The notes beneath the pieces are model-generated. The model was not told the origin of the DNA and searched no databases. It saw only the letters and a list, made by a program, of their open reading frames with translations. A DNA stretch of 35,288 nucleotides, taken from contig UQZH01000018.1 of assembly GCA_900545445.1 (NCBI GenBank), forward strand, positions 1 to 35,288, read 5' to 3'. The position numbers were made by a program, and so were the translations under genes. Source of the DNA: an uncultured Collinsella sp. (GTDB lineage Bacteria > Actinomycetota > Coriobacteriia > Coriobacteriales > Coriobacteriaceae). Numbering within the stretch: position 1 is the first letter of the stretch; each line of letters begins with the position of its first letter. Positions 1 through 8,033 of the stretch are shown here, one piece after another.

Positions 1-91
1 CGGTCTTTCATGCAGCAGGGGCTCTCAATGTTTTTATGTCCTGCTCATATCGTCTCTGCCGGCGATTAGGAACAGGCCCCCAACGCCGACC

Positions 92-556
92 TTAAAAGTG
101 GCGGCGGATGGCGTCGACCATGCCCTGCGGCGTGGTTTGGCCGAGCACGTCGGCCGCGACGCCAGCGTCCATAAAGATATTCATGAGCGCTTGCAGGGCC
201 TCGACCTGGCCGCCCGGCTCGGCAATGCCCAGATTGATAACGATCTGCGCCGGCACCGGGGCGCCCATGCCCGCCATCGCGTTGAACGTCACAGGTGCAG
301 CGGGCTTTACCACCGCGATATAGGGCTTGGCCACAAATCCCGGATCGGTATGCGGAATGGCGATGTTGGCCGCCGGCATGGCGAGACCCGTGGGATAGGC
401 GTCCTCGCGCGTGCGGACGGCGTCGAGCCAACCGGGCGCAATGTAGCCACGCGGAGCGAGCTCACCCTCGAGCCGCGCAAACACCTCACCCGGTGACACG
501 CACTCCCAATCAAAAAACACCAGCTCAGGCGTAAACAATGCTTCGTTATCCGCCAT
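92..556 (-). CDS. PTS sugar transporter subunit EIIA (fructose/mannitol/galactitol type)
   Basis: This 154-residue cytoplasmic protein resembles the EIIA domain of the fructose/mannitol/Ntr family, with a galactitol-like flavour. Such proteins take a phosphate from HPr on a histidine and pass it to an EIIB. The expected phospho-acceptor is His69 in the segment AIPHTDP, and the length fits a single EIIA domain. The ATG at 556 follows a purine-rich ribosome binding site (GAGAGAGGTG). No EIIB or EIIC partner of this class lies next to it in the window, so it is either an orphan that works with a distant permease, a regulatory EIIA, or the first gene of an operon running off the left edge. A long perfect inverted repeat lies just upstream. 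The sugar cannot be told from sequence. Confidence 0.85.
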   Translation of the reverse strand: MADNEALFTPELVFFDWECVSPGEVFARLEGELAPRGYIAPGWLDAVRTREDAYPTGLAMPAANIAIPHTDPGFVAKPYIAVVKPAAPVTFNAMAGMGAPVPAQIVINLGIAEPGGQVEALQALMNIFMDAGVAADVLGQTTPQGMVDAIRRHF

Positions 557-576
557 GGGCCCACCTCTCTCACCTT

Positions 577-628
577 GTCACCTGCGACGTTCTTTAACGA
601 CTAGTCACTGAAGAACGTCGCAGGTGAC
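577..628. repeat. 18-bp perfect inverted repeat upstream of the EIIA gene
   Basis: The arms GTCACCTGCGACGTTCTT (577-594) and its exact reverse complement (611-628) flank a 16-nt centre that holds the smaller palindrome GACTAGTC. It sits about 20 nt upstream of the EIIA start and just past the purN terminator. There is no T-run on either side, so a simple terminator is unlikely. It could be an operator, an RNA hairpin in the EIIA leader, or a dispersed palindromic element. Confidence 0.85.
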
Positions 629-632
629 TACC

Positions 633-673
633 TAAAACAAAGGATGGCCACTTGCGCCTTGGCGCCAATGACC
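633..673 (-). terminator. Probable intrinsic terminator of purF-purM-purN
   Basis: Read on the minus strand, a 13-bp imperfect stem (12 of 13 positions pair, two of them G-U) forms between 661-673 and 646-658. It is followed by the T-rich stretch CCTTTGTTTTAG. It lies about 40 nt after the purN stop codon. Confidence 0.6.
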
Positions 674-708
674 ACCCTGACTACTCGGCTAAATTGTACT
701 GTGTGCCA

Positions 709-1410
709 CTAGCCGCGAGGCGCATCAATTGCGACCTTGCCGCTCTCCAGCACGTGAACGCGACCGTCGGCGAGCATTTGCACGACCTCGGGATACAGCA
801 CATGCTCGATCGCGTGGATGTGCTCCTCGAGCGTGTCGACGTCCCAGCCCTCCTCAACAGCCAGCGCACGCTGGGCGATGATGGGACCGTTGTCGTAGAT
901 CTCGTTGGCAAAGTGCACGGTCACGCCGGTCACCTTGACGCCGCGCGCAAACGCATCGTCGATCGCATGGGCACCGGTAAAGCTCGGCAGCAGTGCCGGA
1001 TGCAGGTTGACCACGCGGTTGGGGAACGCCGCCAGCAGCGGCGTGTGCACCATGCGCATGTAACCGGCCATCACCACGTACTCGCAGCCGCGCTCGAGCA
1101 GCTCATGCGCGATGATCTCGTCAGCCGCGATGGGGTCGGCATAGACATCTTTGGACAGCGTGAGTGTCTGGATGCCCGCACGCTCGGCACGCTGCAAGCC
1201 CTTGGCCGAAGGACGGCTCGACACCACAAGCTCAATCGAGGCGTTGAGCTTGCCGGCGGCGATCAGGTCGATCAGCGCCTGCAGGTTGGTACCCGAACCG
1301 CTGATAAGCACGCCGATCTTGAGCGGCTCGGCCGTATCGGTGCCGGTCGGACGGGTGTAGGGCACAAAGCCCAGGCCCTCGGCGGCAGCCATCTGCTCGT
1401 TAGCGCTCAT
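709..1410 (-). CDS. purN: Phosphoribosylglycinamide formyltransferase PurN
   Basis: PurN transfers a formyl group from 10-formyl-tetrahydrofolate to GAR, the third step of IMP synthesis. The fold starts at KIGVLISGSGTNLQ (residues 31-44). The catalytic Asn135, His137 and Asp173 have the same spacing as Asn106/His108/Asp144 of the E. coli enzyme, in NLHPALLP and IYDNGP. The chosen ATG at 1410 lies inside the end of purM (ATGAGCGCTAA, 11-nt overlap), a typical translational coupling. An in-frame start further upstream would add 13 residues without homology. Even so the protein (233 aa) has about 30 residues before the conserved fold, longer than usual. Last gene of purF-purM-purN; a hairpin terminator follows. 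Confidence 0.96.
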   Translation of the reverse strand: MSANEQMAAAEGLGFVPYTRPTGTDTAEPLKIGVLISGSGTNLQALIDLIAAGKLNASIELVVSSRPSAKGLQRAERAGIQTLTLSKDVYADPIAADEIIAHELLERGCEYVVMAGYMRMVHTPLLAAFPNRVVNLHPALLPSFTGAHAIDDAFARGVKVTGVTVHFANEIYDNGPIIAQRALAVEEGWDVDTLEEHIHAIEHVLYPEVVQMLADGRVHVLESGKVAIDAPRG

Positions 1411-2503
1411 CGGAGTACACGACCTTACCGGAACCCTCGACGCACTCACCCACGCGGAACGGCTTCTCGCCCAGCGCGACCAGCGCCTCGGTCACGGCAG
1501 CCTCGTCCTCGGGAGCGACGATCAGGCACAGGCCGACGCCCATGTTGAAGGTCTTGCATGCCTCGTTGGGCGCGAGCTCGGCCTGACGCGACACATAGGT
1601 GATGACGGGCGGAACAACCCAGCCCATCTCGGCGCCGTTGCGGGTGACCACGGCGTCGACGTCGTCGGCAAGCGCGCGGTTGAGGTTCTCGGTAATACCG
1701 CCGCCGGTGATGTGGGCGATGGCATGAACGTTAGCGCCACCGCGGAGCAGCTCCAGAATCGGCTTGACGTAGATGCGCGTGGGGGCCAGCAGGGCGTCGG
1801 CCAGCGAAGCGCCGCCGAGCTCCTCGAGCGGCCGGCTTAGCTCCTCGGCCTTAGCGGTAGCCTCGGGCGTACCCGGCTTGATGCCGTCAACGCCGATAAC
1901 CTTGCGCACGAGTGAGTATCCGTTGGAGTGCACACCGGTGGAGGGCAGGCCCAGGATCACATCGCCGGGGCGAACGTTCGCGGGGTCGAGCATCTTGGGA
2001 CGATCGACAACACCCACGGTAAAGCCGGCGAGGTCGTAATCGGCGGGGGCCATGACGCCCGGGTGCTCGGCCATCTCGCCGCCCACGAGCGCGCAGCCCG
2101 CGAGCTTGCAGCCGTCGGCCACGCCCTTGATGATCTTTGCCATGTGCTCGGCCTCAATGTGACCGATGGCAACGTAATCCAGGAAGAACAGCGGCTCGGC
2201 GCCCGAAGCCAAAATGTCATTGACGCACATGGCGACCAGGTCCTGACCCACCGTCTCGTGACGATCCATAATCTGGGCGAGCACGAGCTTGGTACCCACG
2301 CCGTCGGTGCCGCTGATCAGGATCGGGTCTTCCATATCCTTGAGCGCGGCGGCCGAGAACAGGCCACCAAAGCCACCGATGCCGCCGATAACCTCGGGGC
2401 GGTTGGTGTCCTTGACCATCTGCTTAATAGCGTCGACGGCGCGGCCGCCCTCGGCGGTATCGACGCCGGCGTCCTCGTACGTCACATGCTTGCTGTCGCT
2501 CAT
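1400..2503 (-). CDS. purM: Phosphoribosylformylglycinamidine cyclo-ligase PurM (AIR synthetase)
   Basis: PurM uses ATP to close FGAM into AIR, the fifth step of purine synthesis. The 367-residue protein has the family hallmarks: the glycine-rich GTDGVGTKL segment that forms part of the ATP site, the GGEMAEHPG motif and a C-terminal domain with ITGGGITENLNR. It is about 20 residues longer than the common 345, mostly at the N-terminus. The ATG at 2503 is preceded by a good Shine-Dalgarno (GAGGAAGG). The stop codon overlaps the purN start, so the two are co-translated. A 157-nt gap with a palindromic element separates it from purF upstream. Confidence 0.97.
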   Translation of the reverse strand: MSDSKHVTYEDAGVDTAEGGRAVDAIKQMVKDTNRPEVIGGIGGFGGLFSAAALKDMEDPILISGTDGVGTKLVLAQIMDRHETVGQDLVAMCVNDILASGAEPLFFLDYVAIGHIEAEHMAKIIKGVADGCKLAGCALVGGEMAEHPGVMAPADYDLAGFTVGVVDRPKMLDPANVRPGDVILGLPSTGVHSNGYSLVRKVIGVDGIKPGTPEATAKAEELSRPLEELGGASLADALLAPTRIYVKPILELLRGGANVHAIAHITGGGITENLNRALADDVDAVVTRNGAEMGWVVPPVITYVSRQAELAPNEACKTFNMGVGLCLIVAPEDEAAVTEALVALGEKPFRVGECVEGSGKVVYSDER

Positions 2504-2621
2504 CTGAGCCTTCCTCTCCCACTACCGTGGCGCCGCGCGGGCGCCAAACGGTGCTCATAGTTGCGTTCATTTCGGCGCGTGCCATAACAGCACGCGCCGT
2601 CATATCAACAAAACAGCAGGT

Positions 2622-2662
2622 AAAACCTACCAAAATAAACCTGTCCCCACATGGCAGGTTTT
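2622..2662. repeat. Palindromic element at the purF 3' end, between purF and purM
   Basis: The segment AAAACCTACC (2622-2631) pairs with GGCAGGTTTT (2653-2662) at 9 of 10 positions. An alternative inner hairpin pairs AAACCTG (2637-2643) with CAGGTTT (2655-2661) perfectly. The right arm includes the purF stop codon. On the minus-strand transcript the inner hairpin is followed by ATTTTGG, so it may act as a leaky terminator or processing site between purF and purM. The core CCTGTCCCC resembles words in other intergenic gaps here (6395-6404, 31586-31595, 35128-35136). Confidence 0.6.
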
Positions 2663-4331
2663 AGGCCTCGCCGTGCTCCTCTTCCCAACTGCGGTCGTCG
2701 TATTTCTCGACCACGGCGTCGTCGTCAAAGTGCAGTGGCTTATCCAGGTTGCGGGGCTTAAAGCCCTCCATGAACTTGTCGCGGCCAAAGCTCTCGGGAA
2801 TCGCCACGGGGTAGCGTCCGGTAAAGCACGCATCGCAGTAACCGCCCTTGGGCATGACCTTCAGCAGGCCCGCGACCGAAAGGAAGGCCAGCGAATCGGC
2901 GCCGATATACTCGCAGATCTCATCGACCGTCTTGTTGGCGCTGATAAGCTGCGACTGCACGTCGGTATCGATACCGTAGAAGCACGGCCAGATGACCTCG
3001 GGCGAGTTGATGCGGATATGAATCTCCTTGGCGCCGGCGTTGCGCAGCATCTTGACGAGCTGCACCATGGTGGTGCCGCGGACGATGGAGTCGTCGATGA
3101 CGACCAGGCGCTTGCCTTCGATGTTGTCGCGCAGCGGGTTGAGCTTCATGCGCACGCCCATGGCGCGCAGCTCCTGCGTGGGCTCGATAAACGTACGGCC
3201 CACGTAGCGGTTCTTGATAAGGCCCTCGCCAAAGGGAATACCGCTCTCGTGCGAATACCCCTCCGCGGGCGGCAGGCCGGAGTCGGGCACGCCGATGACC
3301 AGGTCGGCCTCGACGGGCTCCTCATGTGCCAGCTGACGACCCATGTCATAACGGCAGGCGTAGACGCTCTTGCCGTTCATGATGGAATCGGGGCGAGCGA
3401 AGTAGACCTGCTCAAAGATGCAGTTAGCAGGCTCTTCGGCGGCAGGCACGCCCTGCTCGGACACAAGGCCCTCGGCGCTGATGCGCAAAATCTCACCGGG
3501 ACGAACGTCGCGGACGTACTCGGCGCCCACGATATCGAGCGCACAAGTCTCGGAGGCGACGACCCAGCCGCCAGCGCGGGTGACATGGGTGGTGGCGTTG
3601 ACCGTCGCGGCGCCGTCCTGCGACGGCAGCTGCGAAACGGATGCGGCATCGGCCTGGTCCAGGCCCTCGTCCACCAGCTTGCCCAGCACGAGCGGGCGAA
3701 TGCCGTGCGGATCGCGGAATGCGTAGAGCGCCTGCTCGTTGATGAGCGTCATGGCGTAGCCGCCGCGCACGAGCTCCATGGTCTTGCGAATGCCCTCGCG
3801 CAGATGGCCTGTACGCTGAGTAAAGTAGCCGATGAGTTTGGTCGCGACCTCGGAATCCGAGTTGGAGAGGAACGGCACGCCCAGCTCGATCAGCTGGCGG
3901 CGCAGCTCGTCGGTGTTGACGAGGGTGCCGTTGTGCGCGAGCGCGATAATGACGCTATTGATGGTAGAGAGGTGCGGCTGAGAGGCTTCCCAGCTCTTGG
4001 CGCCGGCGGTGCCGTAGCGCACATGACCCACGGCCAGCTGACCGGAGAGCGTCGACAAGTCGGCATTGGAGAACACGCGGTCGAGCAGGCCCAGATCCTT
4101 GCGGACCATAACCGTACCGCCGTCACCAACAGCGATTCCCGCCGATTCTTGGCCACGGTGCTGCAGTGCACGCAGGCCAAAGTACGTCAGTCGAGCCACG
4201 TCGCGATCGGGCGCCCAGACACCAAAAACGCCGCATTCCTCATGCAGCTGGTCAGAGTCCGGATCATACGTCGACATGGCATTCACCTGTCCCGCGGCAC
4301 GCTCGGCCGCGCGGATGGTTTCTTGAGACAT
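2661..4331 (-). CDS. purF: Amidophosphoribosyltransferase PurF
   Basis: PurF makes phosphoribosylamine from PRPP and glutamine, the committed step of purine synthesis. The glutaminase nucleophile is the Cys of EECGVFGVW (Cys33 here). Members of this class are made with a propeptide that is cleaved to expose that cysteine, but 32 residues is long for a propeptide. The C-terminal phosphoribosyltransferase half carries the PRPP motif VVIDDSIVRGTT. Cysteines in the second half (CIFEQVYF, GYCDACF) fit the Fe-S type of PurF known from Bacillus, though cluster binding is inferred. The ATG at 4331 has a GAGGGG ribosome binding site; an internal Met19 would give a normal-length propeptide. First gene of purF-purM-purN, with a TATAAT box about 40 nt upstream. 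Confidence 0.97.
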   Translation of the reverse strand: MSQETIRAAERAAGQVNAMSTYDPDSDQLHEECGVFGVWAPDRDVARLTYFGLRALQHRGQESAGIAVGDGGTVMVRKDLGLLDRVFSNADLSTLSGQLAVGHVRYGTAGAKSWEASQPHLSTINSVIIALAHNGTLVNTDELRRQLIELGVPFLSNSDSEVATKLIGYFTQRTGHLREGIRKTMELVRGGYAMTLINEQALYAFRDPHGIRPLVLGKLVDEGLDQADAASVSQLPSQDGAATVNATTHVTRAGGWVVASETCALDIVGAEYVRDVRPGEILRISAEGLVSEQGVPAAEEPANCIFEQVYFARPDSIMNGKSVYACRYDMGRQLAHEEPVEADLVIGVPDSGLPPAEGYSHESGIPFGEGLIKNRYVGRTFIEPTQELRAMGVRMKLNPLRDNIEGKRLVVIDDSIVRGTTMVQLVKMLRNAGAKEIHIRINSPEVIWPCFYGIDTDVQSQLISANKTVDEICEYIGADSLAFLSVAGLLKVMPKGGYCDACFTGRYPVAIPESFGRDKFMEGFKPRNLDKPLHFDDDAVVEKYDDRSWEEEHGEA

Positions 4332-4372
4332 GGCATCCCCTCAGAGCCTCGTATTTTGGCGTTACCCGCCTT

Positions 4373-4378
4373 ATTATA
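4373..4378 (-). promoter_or_regulatory. Candidate -10 box of purF
   Basis: A perfect TATAAT lies on the minus strand about 42 nt upstream of the purF start codon. No convincing -35 is visible 16-18 nt further upstream (the bases there are G/C-rich), so the promoter may need an activator or use other contacts. Confidence 0.5.
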
Positions 4379-4561
4379 CGCACGGCGCGACGCGCTCCCC
4401 CGCGCATGAGCAGCGCTTTTTAAAAGCCCACCGAGCTAATAATCCGTTTTGCGGCCAAACATTTTATTGGTCTGCCCAGTGCAAGCGCCCGCGCCCCTAG
4501 ATGGCCGCCGCGTCCACCGTTGGGGATGACAAAGTTGCAATTGGGACGTTCGTCCTGTCTT

Positions 4562-4590
4562 TTGGCAGGTCGGCGGCGTATCCTTGTAAC
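4562..4590 (+). promoter_or_regulatory. Candidate promoter of the CmpB-like gene
   Basis: TTGGCA (4562-4567) and TGTAAC (4585-4590) are spaced by 17 nt, with the start codon 27 nt downstream. The -35 matches 5 of 6 consensus positions and the -10 only 4. The rest of 4379-4561 between the divergent purF and this gene shows no convincing gene; reading frames there lack ribosome binding sites and family features. Confidence 0.4.
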
Positions 4591-4616
4591 CTAGGACAAA
4601 GCGAGAAAGGTTCTGT

Positions 4617-5846
4617 ATGGATCGAAATGAACTCGACCCCAGCGTCCCCAGCGCCACAGAGGTCAAAAAGATCCCGCTCATCATTAAGGTGTACGCCGTC
4701 CTGTGCATCCTGTCCGGCGTGGGCACGCTCCCGTCGGTCGCCGCCTTTATGTGGCAGGTCATCACCGCACTCATCAACGGTAACGCCGCCGAAAAGCTCG
4801 GCGACAATATGCTGGTCGCAGTTGGACTCATCGTCGCCGGCATCATGCTCTCTGCGGCAAGTGCCGTCATCCTGATTATCTTTGGCCTGGACCTTATCAA
4901 AAACCAGCGCCGCAACGCCGCCCGCCTGTCCTACATCCTTATTGCATTCACCGTCGTCGAGCTTTTGGTCGACGTGATGCTCCAGGGTATCGGGCTCTTC
5001 TTACTTCGTCCCGCTATTCAGCTCGGTATACTCATCGCGCTTTCAGCCACCGTCGATCCCACGCTACGCCAGGAGCGCGAACTGCAGCGCCGCCTGCGGG
5101 AGATGCTCGACCGCGACGCCGCGGCCGAGGGCATGCTCGGCCGCGATGAAACCGGCGAGGGCTACATCAAGCTCAACTACTTCAACCTGTTCTGGGTATT
5201 CTTCGTCTGCTGCGTGCTCGGCCTGATCGCCGAGGACATCTGGCACATGACGGTCGACGACCCAGGCGTCTACCAGGACCGCGCCGGCATGCTGTTTGGT
5301 CCCTTCAGCCCCATCTATGGCTTTGGCGCCGTACTCATGACCATGGTGCTCAACCGCTTCTATAAAAAGAACCCCATCATCATTTTCCTGGTAAGCGCTG
5401 TGCTCGGCGCGAGCTTTGAGGTGTTCGTGGGCTGGTTTATGCAGACCTCATTTGGCGTGGTCTCGTGGAGCTACTCGCACATGAAGCTGTTCGGCATGCC
5501 CGACCCACTCGCCGTCCTTACGGGCGGACGCACCTGCACGGGCTTTGCCTGCCTGTGGGGCCTGGGTGGCCTTATCTGGATCAAGCTGCTGCTGCCGAGG
5601 CTGCTCAAGCTCATCAACATGATTCCGTGGAAGAGTCGCTACTCGGCTACCGTCATCTTTACCGTCATTATGCTGGTCGACGGCATCATGACGCTGCAGT
5701 CGCTCGACTACTGGTACCAGCGCGTCAACGGCACGGAGCCGGATATTCCCGTCGCGCAGTTCTACGGCAAATATTTTGATAACGACTACATGGAAAACCG
5801 CTTCCAGAGCATGACCATGAGCCCCAAGGATGCGACGCGCGTGTAG
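4617..5846 (+). CDS. Multi-spanning membrane protein, putative ABC-transporter type (CmpB/COG4905 family)
   Basis: This 409-residue integral membrane protein has two halves. Residues about 20-145 hold several hydrophobic helices of an unassigned N-terminal region. After an amphipathic, charged stretch (QERELQRRLREMLDRD), residues about 185-350 match the family often labelled putative ABC transporter permease (CmpB, COG4905), with the conserved GLIAEDIWHM and FGPFSPIYGFGAVL segments. No ATPase or binding protein is adjacent, so transport by an ABC mechanism is unproven and the label is historical. The ATG at 4617 follows AGAAAGG. It is a lone plus-strand gene with its own promoter and a strong terminator, divergent from purF. 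Confidence 0.85.
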   Translation: MDRNELDPSVPSATEVKKIPLIIKVYAVLCILSGVGTLPSVAAFMWQVITALINGNAAEKLGDNMLVAVGLIVAGIMLSAASAVILIIFGLDLIKNQRRNAARLSYILIAFTVVELLVDVMLQGIGLFLLRPAIQLGILIALSATVDPTLRQERELQRRLREMLDRDAAAEGMLGRDETGEGYIKLNYFNLFWVFFVCCVLGLIAEDIWHMTVDDPGVYQDRAGMLFGPFSPIYGFGAVLMTMVLNRFYKKNPIIIFLVSAVLGASFEVFVGWFMQTSFGVVSWSYSHMKLFGMPDPLAVLTGGRTCTGFACLWGLGGLIWIKLLLPRLLKLINMIPWKSRYSATVIFTVIMLVDGIMTLQSLDYWYQRVNGTEPDIPVAQFYGKYFDNDYMENRFQSMTMSPKDATRV

Positions 5847-5880
5847 CGCCACGCAATGCCGAGATTTTTCAACGCACAGA

Positions 5881-5922
5881 AAAGCCCACTGGCAGACTGA
5901 TTGAACTGCCAGCGGGCTTTTT
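5881..5922. terminator. Bidirectional intrinsic terminator
   Basis: A stem of AAAGCCCaCTGGCAG (5881-5895) with CTGCCAGcGGGCTTT (5906-5920) surrounds a 10-nt loop and runs into TTTTT on the plus strand and an A-run complement on the minus strand. It serves the convergent CmpB-like gene and the MoaE-like gene. Confidence 0.92.
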
Positions 5923-5945
5923 GTTGGCGAGTGCTGCTGCCGGCC

Positions 5946-6362
5946 TTACGCCTCGCGCTCGACCTCGCTCACACACTCATTTTTGATGGTACCGACGAGC
6001 GCCTGCAGCGCATCGACGACATGCGGGCGAATGTCCCCGCCAATGAGCACGAGCATGATGTCGTCGCCCACGGTAAGCTCGCCACTCGCCAGCCACACAC
6101 GCACATAGCCGATACCCGGCATCGTGCGCGTCGCCTCGATAGCGGCCTGTACCTTATCGGCATCGAAGCCGAACACCATGCCGCCCACCTTATGTCCAGG
6201 CGCCACACCATCTGTCTCGACCCCACGCACCTCGGACTTAGGCGTCGCACGCACCACGCCGTTGTGTGTCAGGTACATCCCACAATCAGCCGCCGAAACA
6301 TCGGCCTTGGCTTCGCGCAGCCAAGCATCAACCGAAGGCATCGATTTGCCACTTTCAAGCAT
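5946..6362 (-). CDS. MoaE-like protein (molybdopterin synthase large-subunit family), divergent
   Basis: The 138-residue product resembles MoaE in layout: a CGMYLTHNGVVR strand early on (MoaE: GAxxxFxGxVR), a central helix with VQAAIEATRTMPGIGYVRVW, then the GELTVGDDIMLVLIGGD strand and the IRPHVVDALQALVGTIKNE helix, where MoaE has the HRxxAFxAxxxxIDxLK region. The usual MoaE tail with a Trp-Lys pair after that helix is absent (CVSEVEREA), so catalytic activity is doubtful. No moaA, moaC, moaD or molybdoenzyme gene is in the window. ATG codons at 6365 and 6362 both follow AAAGGAG; the second has better spacing and is used here. Last gene after purE and the sortase. The family call is by pattern only. 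Confidence 0.6.
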   Translation of the reverse strand: MLESGKSMPSVDAWLREAKADVSAADCGMYLTHNGVVRATPKSEVRGVETDGVAPGHKVGGMVFGFDADKVQAAIEATRTMPGIGYVRVWLASGELTVGDDIMLVLIGGDIRPHVVDALQALVGTIKNECVSEVEREA

Positions 6363-6417
6363 CATTTCTCCTTTTGATTTCCAGGGTAGTCTTTTTGGGA
6401 CAGGGCTCCCGGACACT

Positions 6418-7416
6418 TTATTCCTCGACCGGCGTGAGCACCATGACTGCGCGCGTATTGCTAAATGACAGCGAACGGCAAGTCACAAGCGTTACGACCT
6501 TGGTTGCCGAAGCGGCGCGGTCGGTGGCGTCGCTCGCCACAGCAGAGGCACCGTCGAGCATCTCGGACAGGTAATTCTTCAGTCCGTCATCGCCCTCAAA
6601 GTTGGGCGTGCGCGCCTTGGCATACGTGTCCTCGACCACCTTGGTCGCCAGCGGGCGCAACTTATACGTCGCATCGCGCGTGATGTAGTACACGTATTCC
6701 ACGCTGTCGAACGTCGCCTGATCGGTTGTATCCGAAATCACGTTGAACATCGAACCGTCGTTCATGTGATGACCGTAAATCGTGGTCTGCTGATCCACCA
6801 TGCCCGGCGCGGTGTCGTCGCTATCCAAAAAGATGGCGCCCGACGCATTGGACGTACCGTCGAACAGCGTGTTGAGGTACTTGGAGTTGTTGTTGGTCTG
6901 CACCACGGGGTAGTTGATGTTGGTGCCGGGCGCGTAAATCCAACCCACAACCTCGGGATTTGTCTGGGCAAGCGCATTGAAGTCGATAATTGGCACGCCA
7001 CTGGCGTCCTTGTCGCTCACATATTGCTTTTCGATTTTTTGATACGACTCGCTCGCCTGCTTATAGCCAATCTGCGCGTTGATAAAGATGGCGGCCGCAG
7101 CAACGATCAGGCCAATGCCGATGATAATGAGCAGAATGGGAATGACGGAGCGGCGCTTTTTGCGCGGCGGCTCGGTATAGCTCGATGGCGCGGTATGCGC
7201 CGAAGAGCGGGGTAACTTCTTGGCCGTACTGTATGACGAAGGGCGATATGCAGCAGGTGTATCCTGACGGCGATGTTTCGCCGGCGTCACGGGGCGCGGC
7301 GCACGCGACTGCTGAGGAGAGGATGTCCGACCCTGCTGCGGCGCGCGGGCTGCTCCCGACTTGGCTGGATCGGGAATCCAAGAAGCCGAAAAACGCTTTC
7401 CCTGATAGTCGGACAT
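6418..7416 (-). CDS. Class B-type sortase
   Basis: Sortases cleave sorting signals of exported proteins and join them to the cell wall or to pilin subunits. This 332-residue protein has a Ser/Pro/Arg-rich, probably disordered cytoplasmic N-terminus (residues 1-90), one membrane helix (about 91-113) and an extracellular catalytic domain. The catalytic set is visible: the His in TTIYGHHMNDGSMF (216/217), Cys313 in TLVTCR and Arg322 in SNTRAVMV. The GWIYAPGTNINYPVVQ and GAIFLD segments are typical of class B. No LPxTG-like substrate or pilin gene lies nearby, so its targets must be encoded elsewhere. The ATG at 7416 has an AAGGAG ribosome binding site. It follows purE by 36 nt and is probably co-transcribed with it, an unexpected pairing. 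Confidence 0.92.
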   Translation of the reverse strand: MSDYQGKRFSASWIPDPAKSGAARAPQQGRTSSPQQSRAPRPVTPAKHRRQDTPAAYRPSSYSTAKKLPRSSAHTAPSSYTEPPRKKRRSVIPILLIIIGIGLIVAAAAIFINAQIGYKQASESYQKIEKQYVSDKDASGVPIIDFNALAQTNPEVVGWIYAPGTNINYPVVQTNNNSKYLNTLFDGTSNASGAIFLDSDDTAPGMVDQQTTIYGHHMNDGSMFNVISDTTDQATFDSVEYVYYITRDATYKLRPLATKVVEDTYAKARTPNFEGDDGLKNYLSEMLDGASAVASDATDRAASATKVVTLVTCRSLSFSNTRAVMVLTPVEE

Positions 7417-7452
7417 GGCTCTCCTTGTGCTGCAAATGGACTGGCAGAGCGC

Positions 7453-7917
7453 TTAGGCGTCAGCCATCTCCTGCTTCATCTTCTCGATAACCTTGCGGTA
7501 CTCGGGGTCGCATGCGCCCAGAATCTGCGTGGCGTAAATGGCAGCGTTCTTGGCACCGTTGATGGCCACACAGGCAACGGGCACGCCCGAAGGCATCTGC
7601 ACCATCGACAGCAGCGAGTCCATACCACCCAGATCGCTCGTCTTCATAGGCACGCCGATGACCGGCAGCGGCGTAAACGCAGCCACGACACCGCCCAGGT
7701 GAGCAGCCTTGCCGGCGGCGGCGATAATCACCTTGATGCCGCGGTCGGCAGCAGTCGAGGCCCACTCATGGACCTTCGCCGGCGTGCGGTGCGCGCTTGC
7801 AATGACGAGCTCATAGGGCACGCCCAGTGCCTCGAGCTCGGCGGTGCAACCTTCCATAACGCCCAGATCGGACTTGGAGCCCATGATGATCCCGACAACC
7901 GGCTTCTGATCTGCCAT
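7453..7917 (-). CDS. purE: N5-carboxyaminoimidazole ribonucleotide mutase PurE
   Basis: The 154-residue protein is the class I PurE mutase, which converts N5-CAIR to CAIR in purine synthesis. The signature IIMGSKSDLGVME and the IASAHRTP motif with the catalytic histidine are intact, and the length is normal. The ATG at 7917 has AGGAGG nine nt upstream; an in-frame TTG six nt earlier is too close to that site. A class I PurE normally needs PurK, which is not in this window. First gene of a likely operon with the sortase and the MoaE-like gene, driven by a promoter with a TATACT box around 7981-7986. Confidence 0.97.
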   Translation of the reverse strand: MADQKPVVGIIMGSKSDLGVMEGCTAELEALGVPYELVIASAHRTPAKVHEWASTAADRGIKVIIAAAGKAAHLGGVVAAFTPLPVIGVPMKTSDLGGMDSLLSMVQMPSGVPVACVAINGAKNAAIYATQILGACDPEYRKVIEKMKQEMADA

Positions 7918-7946
7918 AAACAAAGACCTCCTGTTGAGAGCGGTGA

Positions 7947-7986
7947 CGCGGCGAATCCGCGACCCTTAACTACTGAGAGTAGTATA
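7947..7986 (-). promoter_or_regulatory. purE promoter -10 with overlapping palindrome and leader hairpin
   Basis: On the minus strand a TATACT box (7981-7986) overlaps the perfect palindrome ACTACT-N3-AGTAGT (7969-7983), which could be an operator. Further into the leader, CGCGG-N5-CCGCG (7947-7961) can form a small hairpin. No clear -35 is visible; TGGAGT (8005-8010) is the nearest candidate. No purine riboswitch architecture is recognisable. Confidence 0.45.
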
Positions 7987-8033
7987 GCTGCTTCCATCCC
8001 AGCGACTCCATCGAGAGAGGAGGTCTGGAGCAC

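Noticed and set aside
2673..4409. Long plus-strand open frame opposite purF
   Set aside because: Antisense shadow of purF; rich in His, Arg and Val without domain features.
4436..4915. 159-codon minus-strand frame between purF and the CmpB-like gene
   Set aside because: It overlaps the start of the CmpB-like gene in antisense, lacks a ribosome binding site and has no recognisable features.
7918..7970. Purine riboswitch before purE
   Set aside because: The leader is short with one small hairpin and lacks the three-way junction pattern of the purine aptamer.
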